A DNA stretch of 5,338 bases from BS750m-G4 sp964472195 (GCA_964472195.1 CAYYJH010000122.1:1-5338), one strand, 5' to 3'; positions 1 through 5,338 are shown, counted from the stretch's first letter. The notes: generated by a model not told the origin, from the sequence alone. Made by a program: numbers and translations.

Positions 1-4
1 TATT

Positions 5-53
5 AAGCAGTCTTTTCCCAAAGGGGTGGCTATGCCAGGGACTGCTTTTTTTT
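5..53 (+). terminator. Branched-stem intrinsic terminator of an upstream transcript
   Basis: An 8-bp perfect stem is formed by AAGCAGTC (5-12) and GACTGCTT (40-47), and a run of eight T follows at 46-53. The 27 nt between the arms can fold into two further small hairpins: CCC-aaa-GGG (17-25) and TGGC-tat-GCCA (27-37). This is more elaborate than a simple stem-loop terminator. It may be the 3' end of a structured RNA whose body lies left of the window. The T-run is on the + strand only, so it should end transcription entering from the left and insulate the lipoprotein-receptor operon. The pairing is seen directly; terminator function is inferred. Confidence 0.7.
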
Positions 54-68
54 GACTTTATATTTTCT

Positions 69-102
69 AATAATTATTAAAAAAAGATTTTTAATAATTA
101 TT
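69..102. repeat. Perfect 15-bp A/T-only inverted repeat
   Basis: AATAATTATTAAAAA (69-83) is the exact reverse complement of TTTTTAATAATTATT (88-102), with a 4-nt loop at 84-87. The stem contains only A/T pairs, so it is thermodynamically weak, but 15 matched pairs is long. It lies between the upstream terminator and the lipoprotein start, and another T-rich stretch follows at 109-114. It could be a secondary terminator, a cruciform-prone spacer or a regulator binding site. The sequence does not decide between these. Confidence 0.5.
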
Positions 103-108
103 TATAAA

Positions 109-143
109 TTTTTTACTGATTTTTATTGTTGTATATTGGTGAC
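109..143 (+). promoter_or_regulatory. Weak candidate promoter for the lipoprotein-receptor operon
   Basis: A TATATTGG box at 132-139 resembles both a sigma-70 -10 element (TATATT) and, with one mismatch, the Bacteroidota -7 consensus TAnnTTTG. It lies about 38 bp before the lipoprotein start. No good partner is present: the region 17 bp upstream is a T-run (109-114), and there is no TTG near -33. A promoter must lie somewhere in 54-176 because a terminator precedes the operon. The exact position is a guess in very AT-rich DNA. Confidence 0.25.
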
Positions 144-176
144 TAAATTTTTATTAATTAAAAGCACAAAATAATT

Positions 177-686
177 TTGAAAAAGAAGATAATTATTAAC
201 ACGTTCGCATTTAGCTTTATTGCTTTGCTCTTGTTCGTTGCTTACAGTTGCGACAGTGATTCACCGGTACTAAACCCAACAGGTGGTGATACAGGAGTCA
301 TCAGCGGGACAATTACTTTTGTTGATTCTAATTTTGGATCAAATACCGTAGGTTATTATGACATTGCAGCTTTTACAAATTGGCCCCCCGCAGGACCACC
401 TTCTGCGGATGATTCACTCGTTATTAGTAAAGTTGGAAATGAATGGCATGGTACTTACAGTATGGCGGGTGTAAACAATGGAAGATATTTCATAGCAGTT
501 GGATGGAGACGAATAACAGGAGGAGCAAGTCCTGTAATGGGAATTTATGGCTGTGATACTGTACATGTAACCAGCTCTTCTTGTCCAATAGATACATCAC
601 AGATGTCAAAAGTTATTATTAATAATAACAGTGCATCTAACATAGATTTTCTATCATGGGCTGATACTACAAAAAGAATATTTTAA
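177..686 (+). CDS. Small outer-membrane lipoprotein of unknown function, paired with a TonB receptor
   Basis: The gene encodes 169 residues. The N-terminus has a lysine-rich n-region (K2-K4), a hydrophobic stretch (about 5-22) and a lipobox-like A-Y-S-C ending at C25, so a signal-peptidase-II-processed lipoprotein is expected. Residues after the cysteine (D-S-D) are acidic, as in the surface-export signal known for some Bacteroidota lipoproteins; surface location is inferred. From about residue 40 the protein looks like one beta-sandwich domain (G-x-I-x-G-T-I-T-F start, aromatic-rich middle, N-N-G-R-Y-F near 100-105), resembling small prealbumin/carboxypeptidase-regulatory-like folds. C126 and C136 could form a disulphide. 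I do not recognise a specific family. The start is TTG at 177; no in-frame ATG fits the signal peptide, and no Shine-Dalgarno is visible. The receptor gene follows 27 bp after the stop, so an accessory ligand-capture role is plausible but unproven. Confidence 0.85.
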   Translation: MKKKIIINTFAFSFIALLLFVAYSCDSDSPVLNPTGGDTGVISGTITFVDSNFGSNTVGYYDIAAFTNWPPAGPPSADDSLVISKVGNEWHGTYSMAGVNNGRYFIAVGWRRITGGASPVMGIYGCDTVHVTSSSCPIDTSQMSKVIINNNSASNIDFLSWADTTKRIF

Positions 687-713
687 GTTATATTGCTTAG
701 TAGTTTTTCAATA

Positions 714-3059
714 ATGCATAAAGGAAAGAGTTATTACAAAATTTTTTGTATAACTCTTTTCCTTTTTATTTTTCTTCAAACTAATTCAGAATTATTTGCC
801 GATAGCGAGAAGGGTTCGATATCTGGATTAGCTGTAGATAAAAGTACGAATGAAGTAATAACCTCTGTACAGATAATCATAGAATCTTCCAATAAGGATT
901 TTATAAAGCGAACACAATCGGATCTTTCCGGGAAATACCATTTAGCTCAATTATCAGAAGGTTCGTATACATTAAAATTAAAAAGAATTGGATACAAGAA
1001 TGCAAACTATGATGTTTATTTGAATTACGGTGAAGAAAAATCCTTAAACCTGTATTTGGAACCCATTGAGCTTGAAATAGAAAAGATTAACGTAACTGCA
1101 ACTAAAACCGAACAGACTCTTCAAAAAACTCCCTCGTCTATATCGCTAATATCTTCGGAAGAAATTAAAAATAAAGACATAAATACATTTGACCAGATAT
1201 TGGAAGATGTGCAGGGACTTACAATAAACAGGACAAGCGGTATAAATGTCAGTTCGCTTTCGATAAGAGGAAGCTCAGATGTTGCGGGTGGAGGAATAGG
1301 TAACAGGGTTTTACTTCTCCTTGATGGAAGACCTTCTTTAACAGGAGATTCAAAAGGAGCGTTGTGGTCACTCATCCCGGTTTCAGTTATAGAAAGAACT
1401 GAAGTTGTGAAGGGTGCCTTTTCATCTTTATATGGTTCGAGTGCTATCGGTGGAGTTATTAATGTCATAACTAAAAAACCAACCTATAAACCTTTTTCAT
1501 CTTTCAATTTGAGTTACGGGTTTTATGAAAAGCTTGCCGAACACCTTCGTTTTACGGATGACCTCTTAAGCTATAAAAGTTTTGATGCTGTTCACAGTAA
1601 TACATTGGGAAAACTTTCGTATCTTTTTAATTTTAATTATAAGCAGAATGATGGATATGCCCAGCAAAAAAATTATGAATTTTATAGCGGTATGGCAAAG
1701 GTCATGTATGATCTGTTTGCAAACAGGGACCTTGAATTTACTGCACAGTTTACAAATTCAAATAGCGGATTTCCGCACTACTGGAGGAAAGACCCCGGTA
1801 AATCAATTGAACCTTATAAAGTTGCGGAATACTATATCGGGGATAAGATAGACAAGGATTCCTACAGCTTTGATGTTTTTTATAGAGCTATTCCGAACTC
1901 AAATTCTATCTATTCATCGAGGTTTTACTTTTATAAACTGAACAGTGTGTCAACTTATAATTCCAATAATCCTGTGGCACTTCAGTATGGAACACCTGGT
2001 TCGGATTTTAAAACCTTTATTACATCTTACAATTTTGGTAATATATCTCAGGTCGATTTTGAACTTAGCAGATTCAACTATTTGATATCCGGAATAGATG
2101 TTCAATGGAATGTTGTCAGGTCAAGCCCTTCTGAAATTCTTTATGGAGACCAACAACTAAATAACTTTGGGGTTTTTATTCAGGATAAATGGGATATTAT
2201 TACTGATAAGTATGAAAACAATGTTTTGTCTTCAACAGTTGGAGGTAGAATGGATTTTAATAAATATGTTGGCGGGAGCAATATCTTTCAGTTCAGTCCG
2301 AAATTATCCGTAATATTTTCGCCATCCACTACATCAGTAGTATTTGAAAATACATCATACAGGTTTCTGGTAGGAAGGGCATTCAGGGCTCCTTCTATTG
2401 CTGAATTATATTTTAAGAAAGAGCTTTTCGGCGGTTTCAATTTTGTGTATAATCCAAATCTAAAACCCGAGGAGATGTTGTCATTCGAAGTCGGTTTAAG
2501 AAAGCAGTATGAGAACAGGTTTACTCTCGACATTTCTGCTTATATTAATCTTTACGATAACCTTATACAATATGTCAATATAGGTTCTGGCATTTACGGA
2601 CCTTTTCAGGTTCAAAATGTTGCCAAATCCCAGATAAGGGGATTAGATTTCTTGATTCTGTATTCCTCAAACATAAAGATATTTAATGATATTTTCAAAT
2701 ATAACTTCAATATAAATTATTCGTATATAGATGCCCGCGACCTTTCAGCAAAAAGGGTAGATGACTTCCTGCCTTATAAACCAAAACATATTTTTCAGTT
2801 TGGGACTAATTTCCTATATAAAGGTTTTAACCTGAATTTGAACGGAAGATACATAAGCAAAGTGGATGAAGTTCTTTTCTTTAAGTTCGAAGAGCCGGAA
2901 GATTATTTTATAATGGATATGAAGTTAGGCAAAAAAATTACGGATAACATTTCTGCTTACTTCGCGGTAAATAATGTCTTCGATATATTTTACCAGGAAC
3001 TCGAACGCATGCCAACGCCAAACAGAAACTTTAATACAGGATTGAATATAGAGTTTTAG
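714..3059 (+). CDS. TonB-dependent outer-membrane receptor with N-terminal carboxypeptidase-regulatory-like domain
   Basis: This 781-residue outer-membrane active transporter would take up a scarce ligand (siderophore, cobalamin, haem or similar) using TonB-ExbBD energy. Domains in order: signal peptide 1-29 (cleavage after L-F-A), carboxypeptidase-regulatory-like beta-sandwich about 34-115, TonB-box-like I-N-V-T-A near 125-129, plug about 138-255 (I-R-G-S, L-L-D-G-R, V-V-K-G, L-Y-G-S-S-A-I-G-G-V-I-N-V), then a beta-barrel to the end. The barrel carries the conserved F-R-A-P-S (557-561) and N-P-N-L-K-P-E (580-586) motifs and ends in phenylalanine, the usual outer-membrane sorting residue. ATG at 714 is preferred over the in-frame TTG at 693 because it opens directly on the signal peptide. 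No Shine-Dalgarno is visible. The family is certain; the substrate cannot be told from sequence. The last 77 codons plus stop are duplicated at 5105-5338, so the present C-terminus may be a replacement supplied by an inserted element. Confidence 0.96.
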   Translation: MHKGKSYYKIFCITLFLFIFLQTNSELFADSEKGSISGLAVDKSTNEVITSVQIIIESSNKDFIKRTQSDLSGKYHLAQLSEGSYTLKLKRIGYKNANYDVYLNYGEEKSLNLYLEPIELEIEKINVTATKTEQTLQKTPSSISLISSEEIKNKDINTFDQILEDVQGLTINRTSGINVSSLSIRGSSDVAGGGIGNRVLLLLDGRPSLTGDSKGALWSLIPVSVIERTEVVKGAFSSLYGSSAIGGVINVITKKPTYKPFSSFNLSYGFYEKLAEHLRFTDDLLSYKSFDAVHSNTLGKLSYLFNFNYKQNDGYAQQKNYEFYSGMAKVMYDLFANRDLEFTAQFTNSNSGFPHYWRKDPGKSIEPYKVAEYYIGDKIDKDSYSFDVFYRAIPNSNSIYSSRFYFYKLNSVSTYNSNNPVALQYGTPGSDFKTFITSYNFGNISQVDFELSRFNYLISGIDVQWNVVRSSPSEILYGDQQLNNFGVFIQDKWDIITDKYENNVLSSTVGGRMDFNKYVGGSNIFQFSPKLSVIFSPSTTSVVFENTSYRFLVGRAFRAPSIAELYFKKELFGGFNFVYNPNLKPEEMLSFEVGLRKQYENRFTLDISAYINLYDNLIQYVNIGSGIYGPFQVQNVAKSQIRGLDFLILYSSNIKIFNDIFKYNFNINYSYIDARDLSAKRVDDFLPYKPKHIFQFGTNFLYKGFNLNLNGRYISKVDEVLFFKFEEPEDYFIMDMKLGKKITDNISAYFAVNNVFDIFYQELERMPTPNRNFNTGLNIEF
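2826..3059 (+). repeat. Direct repeat, left copy: 3' end of the receptor gene
   Basis: These 234 bp encode receptor residues 705-781 plus the TAG stop. They align without gaps to 5105-5338 at a constant offset of 2,279 bp. I count 8 differences, at 2870, 2981, 3017, 3031, 3032, 3036, 3058 and 3059 (226/234 identical). The match begins exactly at a codon boundary and stops abruptly on its left: 2824-2825 differ from 5103-5104. Amino-acid differences (left to right copy) are F to L, F to Y and T to A. Two codons differ silently, and the stop is TAG here but TGA in the other copy. Confidence 0.97.
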
Positions 3060-3182
3060 AACGCTTTGTTGTTATTAAATTTTTCTCTCATCAAATAACC
3101 ACTTTTACCTCAATTTAATAAGAGACTGATGACAAATTTTTTTGATTTTATGAATGAAATACAATTCACTTTCAAAGAAGAA
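3060..3182. other. Convergent intergenic gap between receptor and abiEii
   Basis: The receptor (+) and abiEii (-) stop codons face each other across these 123 bp. The only clear symmetry is a 10-bp A/T-only inverted repeat, TTATTAAATT (3072-3081) with AATTTAATAA (3112-3121), separated by 30 bp. There is no GC-rich stem followed by a T-run in either direction, so I cannot name a terminator. No gene-sized frame and no mobile-element end is visible. Confidence 0.5.
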
Positions 3183-4100
3183 TTATATATCTAAGTACGA
3201 CTTCAATTTTTCAAGAGCTTTTTTATGTTTCGCTTTATTCATTTTCTCAATATTCATTAACTTCCATTTCACTGCAGGAAATTGCTCAATATTTTCGAGA
3301 GCTAATAATTCCCAATTCGGTTTCATTTCTTTAAAAGTTATTAAAAACATTTTCTCATTAGAAGATAGTGATAATGCAATACTCTTCACCAACTTTTCCC
3401 TTAATGAAAGCAACTCCTCTAAGTTTACCGTTTCCAAAGTCATTCCCTTAAATTCAATTTCGAAAATTTTACTGAAATCCTTTAATCGAGGATTTAGAAT
3501 TTCATTTATTGGACGAGGATGACTTATTAGGTATACAATAAATGCCTTTCGAATTTTTTCAGTTAGTCCTTCATTTTCTATGAGTAACTTTACATCAAAA
3601 AGATCACGTGGATGTTGTCTATCTAAAGCAGCACATATCTTACCACCATAGAGATCGGCAAGGGTAAGAATTTGAATGCTAACATTACTTTCAAAAAATT
3701 CCTGTGCTTTAATACATAACGAATGAACTTCTGGTTTATAAACTGAACCCCTAAAAACAATATTTGGCTCTACTTTTACAGAAATGCTTTTCTTATTAAC
3801 AGTGAACCCTATAGTTAGATTAGTTCCTGTGTCAATTTTGTGATTAATTCGAACATCAATGATTGTACGTTTTATATCTTCAGTTATTCTGATCAAAGCT
3901 GCTGAAATATCTCGAAGAGTTTCTATTCTCGATTTTATTGGTAAAAAAGTTAGATCAATATCGACTGAAAATCTTGGAAGATTTCTATAAAAATAATTTA
4001 TTGCTGTGCCACCTTTCAGAGCGAATATCTTTTCTTTCTCGATGTGTGGAAGAATCGTCACAAGTAATCTGGCTTGTTTAAAGAAAATTGTATCTTTCAA
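3183..4100 (-). CDS. abiEii: AbiEii-family nucleotidyltransferase toxin (type IV toxin-antitoxin)
   Basis: This 305-residue protein belongs to the AbiEii/AbiGii (DUF1814) toxin family of DNA-polymerase-beta-like nucleotidyltransferases. The catalytic signature is clear: L-K-G-G-T (28-32), then S-V-D-I-D (45-49) giving the D47/D49 metal pair, then V-K-V-E (108-111), whose E111 fits the third acidic position. The family's second conserved block is also intact: G-G-K-I-C-A-A-L-D-R (152-161) then H-P-R-D-L-F-D (163-169). Family toxins halt growth; the related MenT toxins transfer nucleotides onto tRNA, so a tRNA target is plausible here but is inference. Length is normal for the family and no key residue is missing. 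The start is TTG at 4100, inside the TTGA overlap with the abiEi stop, with a strong GGAGG seven bases upstream. Translation is therefore probably coupled to the antitoxin. In type IV systems the antitoxin counteracts the toxin without direct binding. Confidence 0.94.
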   Translation of the reverse strand: MKDTIFFKQARLLVTILPHIEKEKIFALKGGTAINYFYRNLPRFSVDIDLTFLPIKSRIETLRDISAALIRITEDIKRTIIDVRINHKIDTGTNLTIGFTVNKKSISVKVEPNIVFRGSVYKPEVHSLCIKAQEFFESNVSIQILTLADLYGGKICAALDRQHPRDLFDVKLLIENEGLTEKIRKAFIVYLISHPRPINEILNPRLKDFSKIFEIEFKGMTLETVNLEELLSLREKLVKSIALSLSSNEKMFLITFKEMKPNWELLALENIEQFPAVKWKLMNIEKMNKAKHKKALEKLKSYLDI

Positions 4101-4870
4101 TATGTATCCTCCGGTTGTACAGTTATCTGATATTTTTTGTTAAATACACCATTTTTAATAATAACACGTTTTCCACTGCCAAGATCGATTCGTTTAGTTT
4201 TAATTTCTTTTACCCATGAGTGAGAAACTTTTTCAGCCATGTACAAGAACATTCGCTTTACTTTAACAGAACTGCAAGACATTAGTAATTCTTGAATCAA
4301 TTTAGGTCTTAAAGTTGTGAGGTTTTCCATGATGCGAAGAGCTTCATCGAAACCTTGTTTATTTGGAATGTGATACATCATTTCTAAGGTAGCCCGTTCA
4401 GGTGATGAGACTCGTACGGTAAAATCTTTATGTTTATAATCTGTTAAACCGAAATCATTTTTGTTCTGAAACAACCTGGTTGTCTTGTAGACAATTTCCA
4501 AATCCCAATTATATTTCGTAAACCATTTTGGTAATCTCAATCCCGTTGGACCAAAAAGAAAACTACGCGGCAATTTATAGGCTAAATAATGAGCATATCC
4601 TTGGAGTTCCAAAGCTGTTTTACCACCTACATGTACCCTATAACCAGAAGATTGTATTCCGTACAAGCCGCCTAACCAATCAATATTATCACTATATAAT
4701 TTAAAGGCTCCTTTCCCAACTTGATCTATCCAATGATTTGATTTGTATTTATCCAGAAGTTGTTTGGAATAGCCCTTCTTTTTTAATATCGAACCAGTTA
4801 TTACAGAACCTTTTGACCAATTAGAAATCAGAATATTCAACTTTGATTGTGGTTCTTGTTTTTTTACCAT
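4097..4870 (-). CDS. abiEi: AbiEi-family antitoxin and autorepressor (type IV toxin-antitoxin)
   Basis: The 257-residue product matches the AbiEi antitoxin family with an N-terminal winged-helix DNA-binding domain (about 8-60: I-T-G-S-I-L-K-K-K-G-Y-S, then helix, then a W-I-D-Q-V-G-K-G-A-F-K-L wing). The C-terminal antitoxin region includes the characteristic V-H-V-G-G-K-T-A-L-E-L-Q-G-Y block (about 79-92) and a V-S-S-P-E-R-A-T-L-E-M-M block (about 154-165). Known AbiEi proteins repress their own operon by binding inverted repeats in the promoter and neutralise AbiEii. The order antitoxin then toxin, and the 4-nt overlap with abiEii, are the standard arrangement. The start is ATG at 4870, with AGGA six bases upstream. 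Inverted repeats upstream at 4892-4997 fit autoregulation. The gene appears intact. Confidence 0.92.
   Translation of the reverse strand: MVKKQEPQSKLNILISNWSKGSVITGSILKKKGYSKQLLDKYKSNHWIDQVGKGAFKLYSDNIDWLGGLYGIQSSGYRVHVGGKTALELQGYAHYLAYKLPRSFLFGPTGLRLPKWFTKYNWDLEIVYKTTRLFQNKNDFGLTDYKHKDFTVRVSSPERATLEMMYHIPNKQGFDEALRIMENLTTLRPKLIQELLMSCSSVKVKRMFLYMAEKVSHSWVKEIKTKRIDLGSGKRVIIKNGVFNKKYQITVQPEDTY
4108..4112 (-). promoter_or_regulatory. Strong ribosome binding site fixing the abiEii TTG start
   Basis: The minus strand reads GGAGG here, inside the last codons of abiEi, seven bases before TTG at 4100. This supports TTG as the real abiEii start, because no in-frame ATG lies at a better position. It also suggests that the toxin is translated by ribosomes finishing the antitoxin. 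Confidence 0.8.
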
Positions 4871-4876
4871 TCGTTA

Positions 4877-4880
4877 TCCT
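4877..4880 (-). promoter_or_regulatory. Ribosome binding site of abiEi
   Basis: The minus strand reads AGGA, six bases before the ATG at 4870, following a run of T. It is weaker than the abiEii site but well placed. Confidence 0.55.
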
Positions 4881-4891
4881 AAAAAAAGTTT

Positions 4892-4959
4892 ATAAATATA
4901 CAATTAAGTCAACTAATAGTTGACTATTGCGAATAAATATAAACCAACTGTATATTTAT
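4892..4959. promoter_or_regulatory. Nested inverted repeats: probable AbiEi operator and abiE promoter
   Basis: An outer 11-bp inverted repeat pairs ATAAATATACA (4892-4902) with TGTATATTTAT (4949-4959). It encloses a perfect 8-bp inverted repeat, AGTCAACT (4907-4914) and AGTTGACT (4918-4925), around the 3-bp spacer AAT. Both lie just upstream of abiEi. On the minus strand the inner repeat supplies a -35-like TTGACT (4912-4907), with AT-rich TATAAA (4894-4889) downstream. The 12-bp spacing is too short for a standard sigma-70 promoter, so the promoter call is weak. AbiEi regulators are known to bind paired inverted repeats in their own promoters, so the inner palindrome is the best operator candidate. 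The symmetry is seen; the binding is inferred. Confidence 0.6.
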
Positions 4960-4961
4960 GA

Positions 4962-4997
4962 CAATAGTAAAATTTAGTATACTATTGATTTCAATAG
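4962..4997. repeat. Second inverted-repeat cluster upstream of abiEi (CTATTG/CAATAG motifs)
   Basis: CAATAGT (4962-4968) and ACTATTG (4981-4987) form a 7-bp inverted repeat with a 12-bp spacer. CTATTGA (4982-4988) and TCAATAG (4991-4997) form a second one with a 2-bp spacer. A further ACTATTG lies at 4923-4929, overlapping the inner operator palindrome. The CTATTG core therefore occurs four times in about 75 bp, in alternating orientations. This could be an auxiliary AbiEi site or the site of another regulator. From about 4998 to 5104 I see only AT-rich DNA without a gene or a clear signal. Confidence 0.45.
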
Positions 4998-5104
4998 AAA
5001 ACTTAAAGTTTTTTATAAAGATTTTACTTTATCCTGATCTAATAATAGTCCTTATTAAATTGCAAATGTAATCCTATGCTTTTATATAAATCAGCTACAA
5101 TGAG

Positions 5105-5338
5105 TTTAACCTGAATTTGAACGGAAGATACATAAGCAAAGTGGATGAGGTTCTTTTCTTTAAGTTCGAAGAGCCGGAAGATTATTTTATAATGGATATG
5201 AAGTTAGGCAAAAAAATTACGGATAACATTTCTGCTTACTTCGCGGTAAATAATGTCTTGGATATATTTTACCAGGAACTCGAACGCATGCCAACACCAA
5301 ACAGAAACTACAATGCAGGATTGAATATAGAGTTTTGA
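5105..5338 (+). pseudogene. Orphan C-terminal tail of the TonB receptor (direct repeat, right copy)
   Basis: This is a gap-free second copy of 2826-3059, encoding the last 77 residues of the receptor barrel and ending in the same N-I-E-F with a TGA stop. The in-frame sequence upstream hits a stop at 5087. There is no signal peptide, plug or Shine-Dalgarno, so it cannot make a working receptor; a TTG at 5117 could open the frame only formally. The 8 substitutions are frame-preserving: three amino-acid changes (all conservative or mild), two silent codons and a stop-to-stop change. That pattern suggests the two tails diverged in functional genes before coming together, rather than decaying here. 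It is most simply the displaced 3' end of the receptor gene left by insertion of the abiE segment. Alternatively it is the remnant of a tandem receptor paralogue. Confidence 0.93.

Larger units (their letters stand above)
2826..5104. mobile_element. Putative 2,279-bp abiE cassette bounded by duplicated receptor 3' ends
   Basis: The unit from the start of the left repeat to the start of the right repeat holds a receptor C-terminal tail, a short gap, abiEii, abiEi and the abiE control region. Removing it by recombination between the repeats would leave one full-length, in-frame receptor gene. The layout resembles elements that insert into a gene's 3' part and supply a replacement end. No integrase, transposase, terminal inverted repeat or tRNA is present, and the repeat is much longer than a usual attachment core. 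Homologous recombination is therefore more likely than site-specific integration. The mobile status is inferred; the repeat is directly visible. Confidence 0.5.

Noticed and set aside
5..53. Thiamine-pyrophosphate or cobalamin riboswitch end
   Set aside because: Short resemblances only (AGGGGTG-like, GCCAGG-like). The conserved cores of either class are absent, and the element precedes a T-run and a further 120 bp without regulatory structure linking it to the lipoprotein gene.
1121..1468. Minus-strand open frame of 115 codons inside the receptor gene
   Set aside because: It lies antisense to the conserved plug domain, resembles no known protein, and is explained as a shadow of the receptor coding sequence.
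1582..1851. Alternative-frame open frame of 89 codons inside the receptor gene
   Set aside because: Overlaps the receptor barrel in another frame, with no protein-like domain and no start signal.
2288..2533. Minus-strand open frame of 81 codons inside the receptor gene
   Set aside because: Antisense to the conserved F-R-A-P-S and N-P-N-L-K-P-E region, so it is a shadow of that constrained coding sequence.
3072..3121. Bidirectional terminator between receptor and abiEii
   Set aside because: The 10-bp arms are A/T only with a 30-bp loop and no adjacent T-run, so terminator function is not supported.
3154..3522. Plus-strand open frame of 122 codons overlapping abiEii
   Set aside because: Antisense to the end of abiEii. 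It is hydrophobic by chance, being the complement of an AT-rich gene, with no supporting signal.
3060..5104. Insertion sequence or integron cassette carrying abiE
   Set aside because: No transposase, integrase, terminal inverted repeats, short target duplication or attC-like fold is visible. The only boundary signal is the 234-bp receptor-tail repeat.
5117..5338. Orphan receptor tail as an independent small gene of 73 codons
   Set aside because: The frame is a fragment of the receptor barrel. The only start is a TTG without a ribosome site, so I list it as a pseudogene fragment.

Overview
The window is AT-rich. It reads as the chromosome of a Bacteroidota/Ignavibacteria-type (FCB group) Gram-negative bacterium. 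The basis is a TonB-dependent outer-membrane receptor with an N-terminal carboxypeptidase-regulatory-like domain, a small lipoprotein directly upstream with acidic residues after its lipid-anchor cysteine, and translation starts in that pair without a recognisable Shine-Dalgarno. The phylum call is inference; no rRNA or other marker gene is present.

Layout. Positions 1-53 hold the 3' end of an upstream transcript: a branched hairpin followed by a run of T. Positions 54-176 are an AT-rich leader with a perfect 15-bp inverted repeat. A lipoprotein gene (177-686, +) and a TonB-dependent receptor gene (714-3059, +) follow, 27 bp apart, and probably form an outer-membrane uptake operon of unknown substrate. 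After a 123-bp convergent intergenic gap comes a type IV toxin-antitoxin (abortive infection) operon on the minus strand: abiEi antitoxin/repressor (4870-4097) and abiEii nucleotidyltransferase toxin (4100-3183). The two genes share a 4-nt TTGA stop/start overlap. The abiEi upstream region (about 4890-5000) is dense with inverted repeats and is the likely AbiEi operator.

The most notable structure is at the right end. Positions 5105-5338 are a second copy of the last 234 bp of the receptor gene (2826-3059), in the same orientation, without indels, with 8 substitutions. It keeps an open frame to its own, different stop codon. The abiE operon therefore sits between two direct copies of the receptor's 3' end: an intact receptor on the left and an orphan C-terminal tail on the right. 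The repeat-to-repeat unit is 2,279 bp. This is what is expected if a small defence cassette, carrying its own version of the receptor C-terminus, inserted into the receptor gene, restored it, and pushed the old tail downstream. No recombinase, transposase or integrase is encoded in the window, so homologous recombination or a factor acting in trans would be needed. The two copies could also recombine to remove abiE while leaving a full-length receptor.
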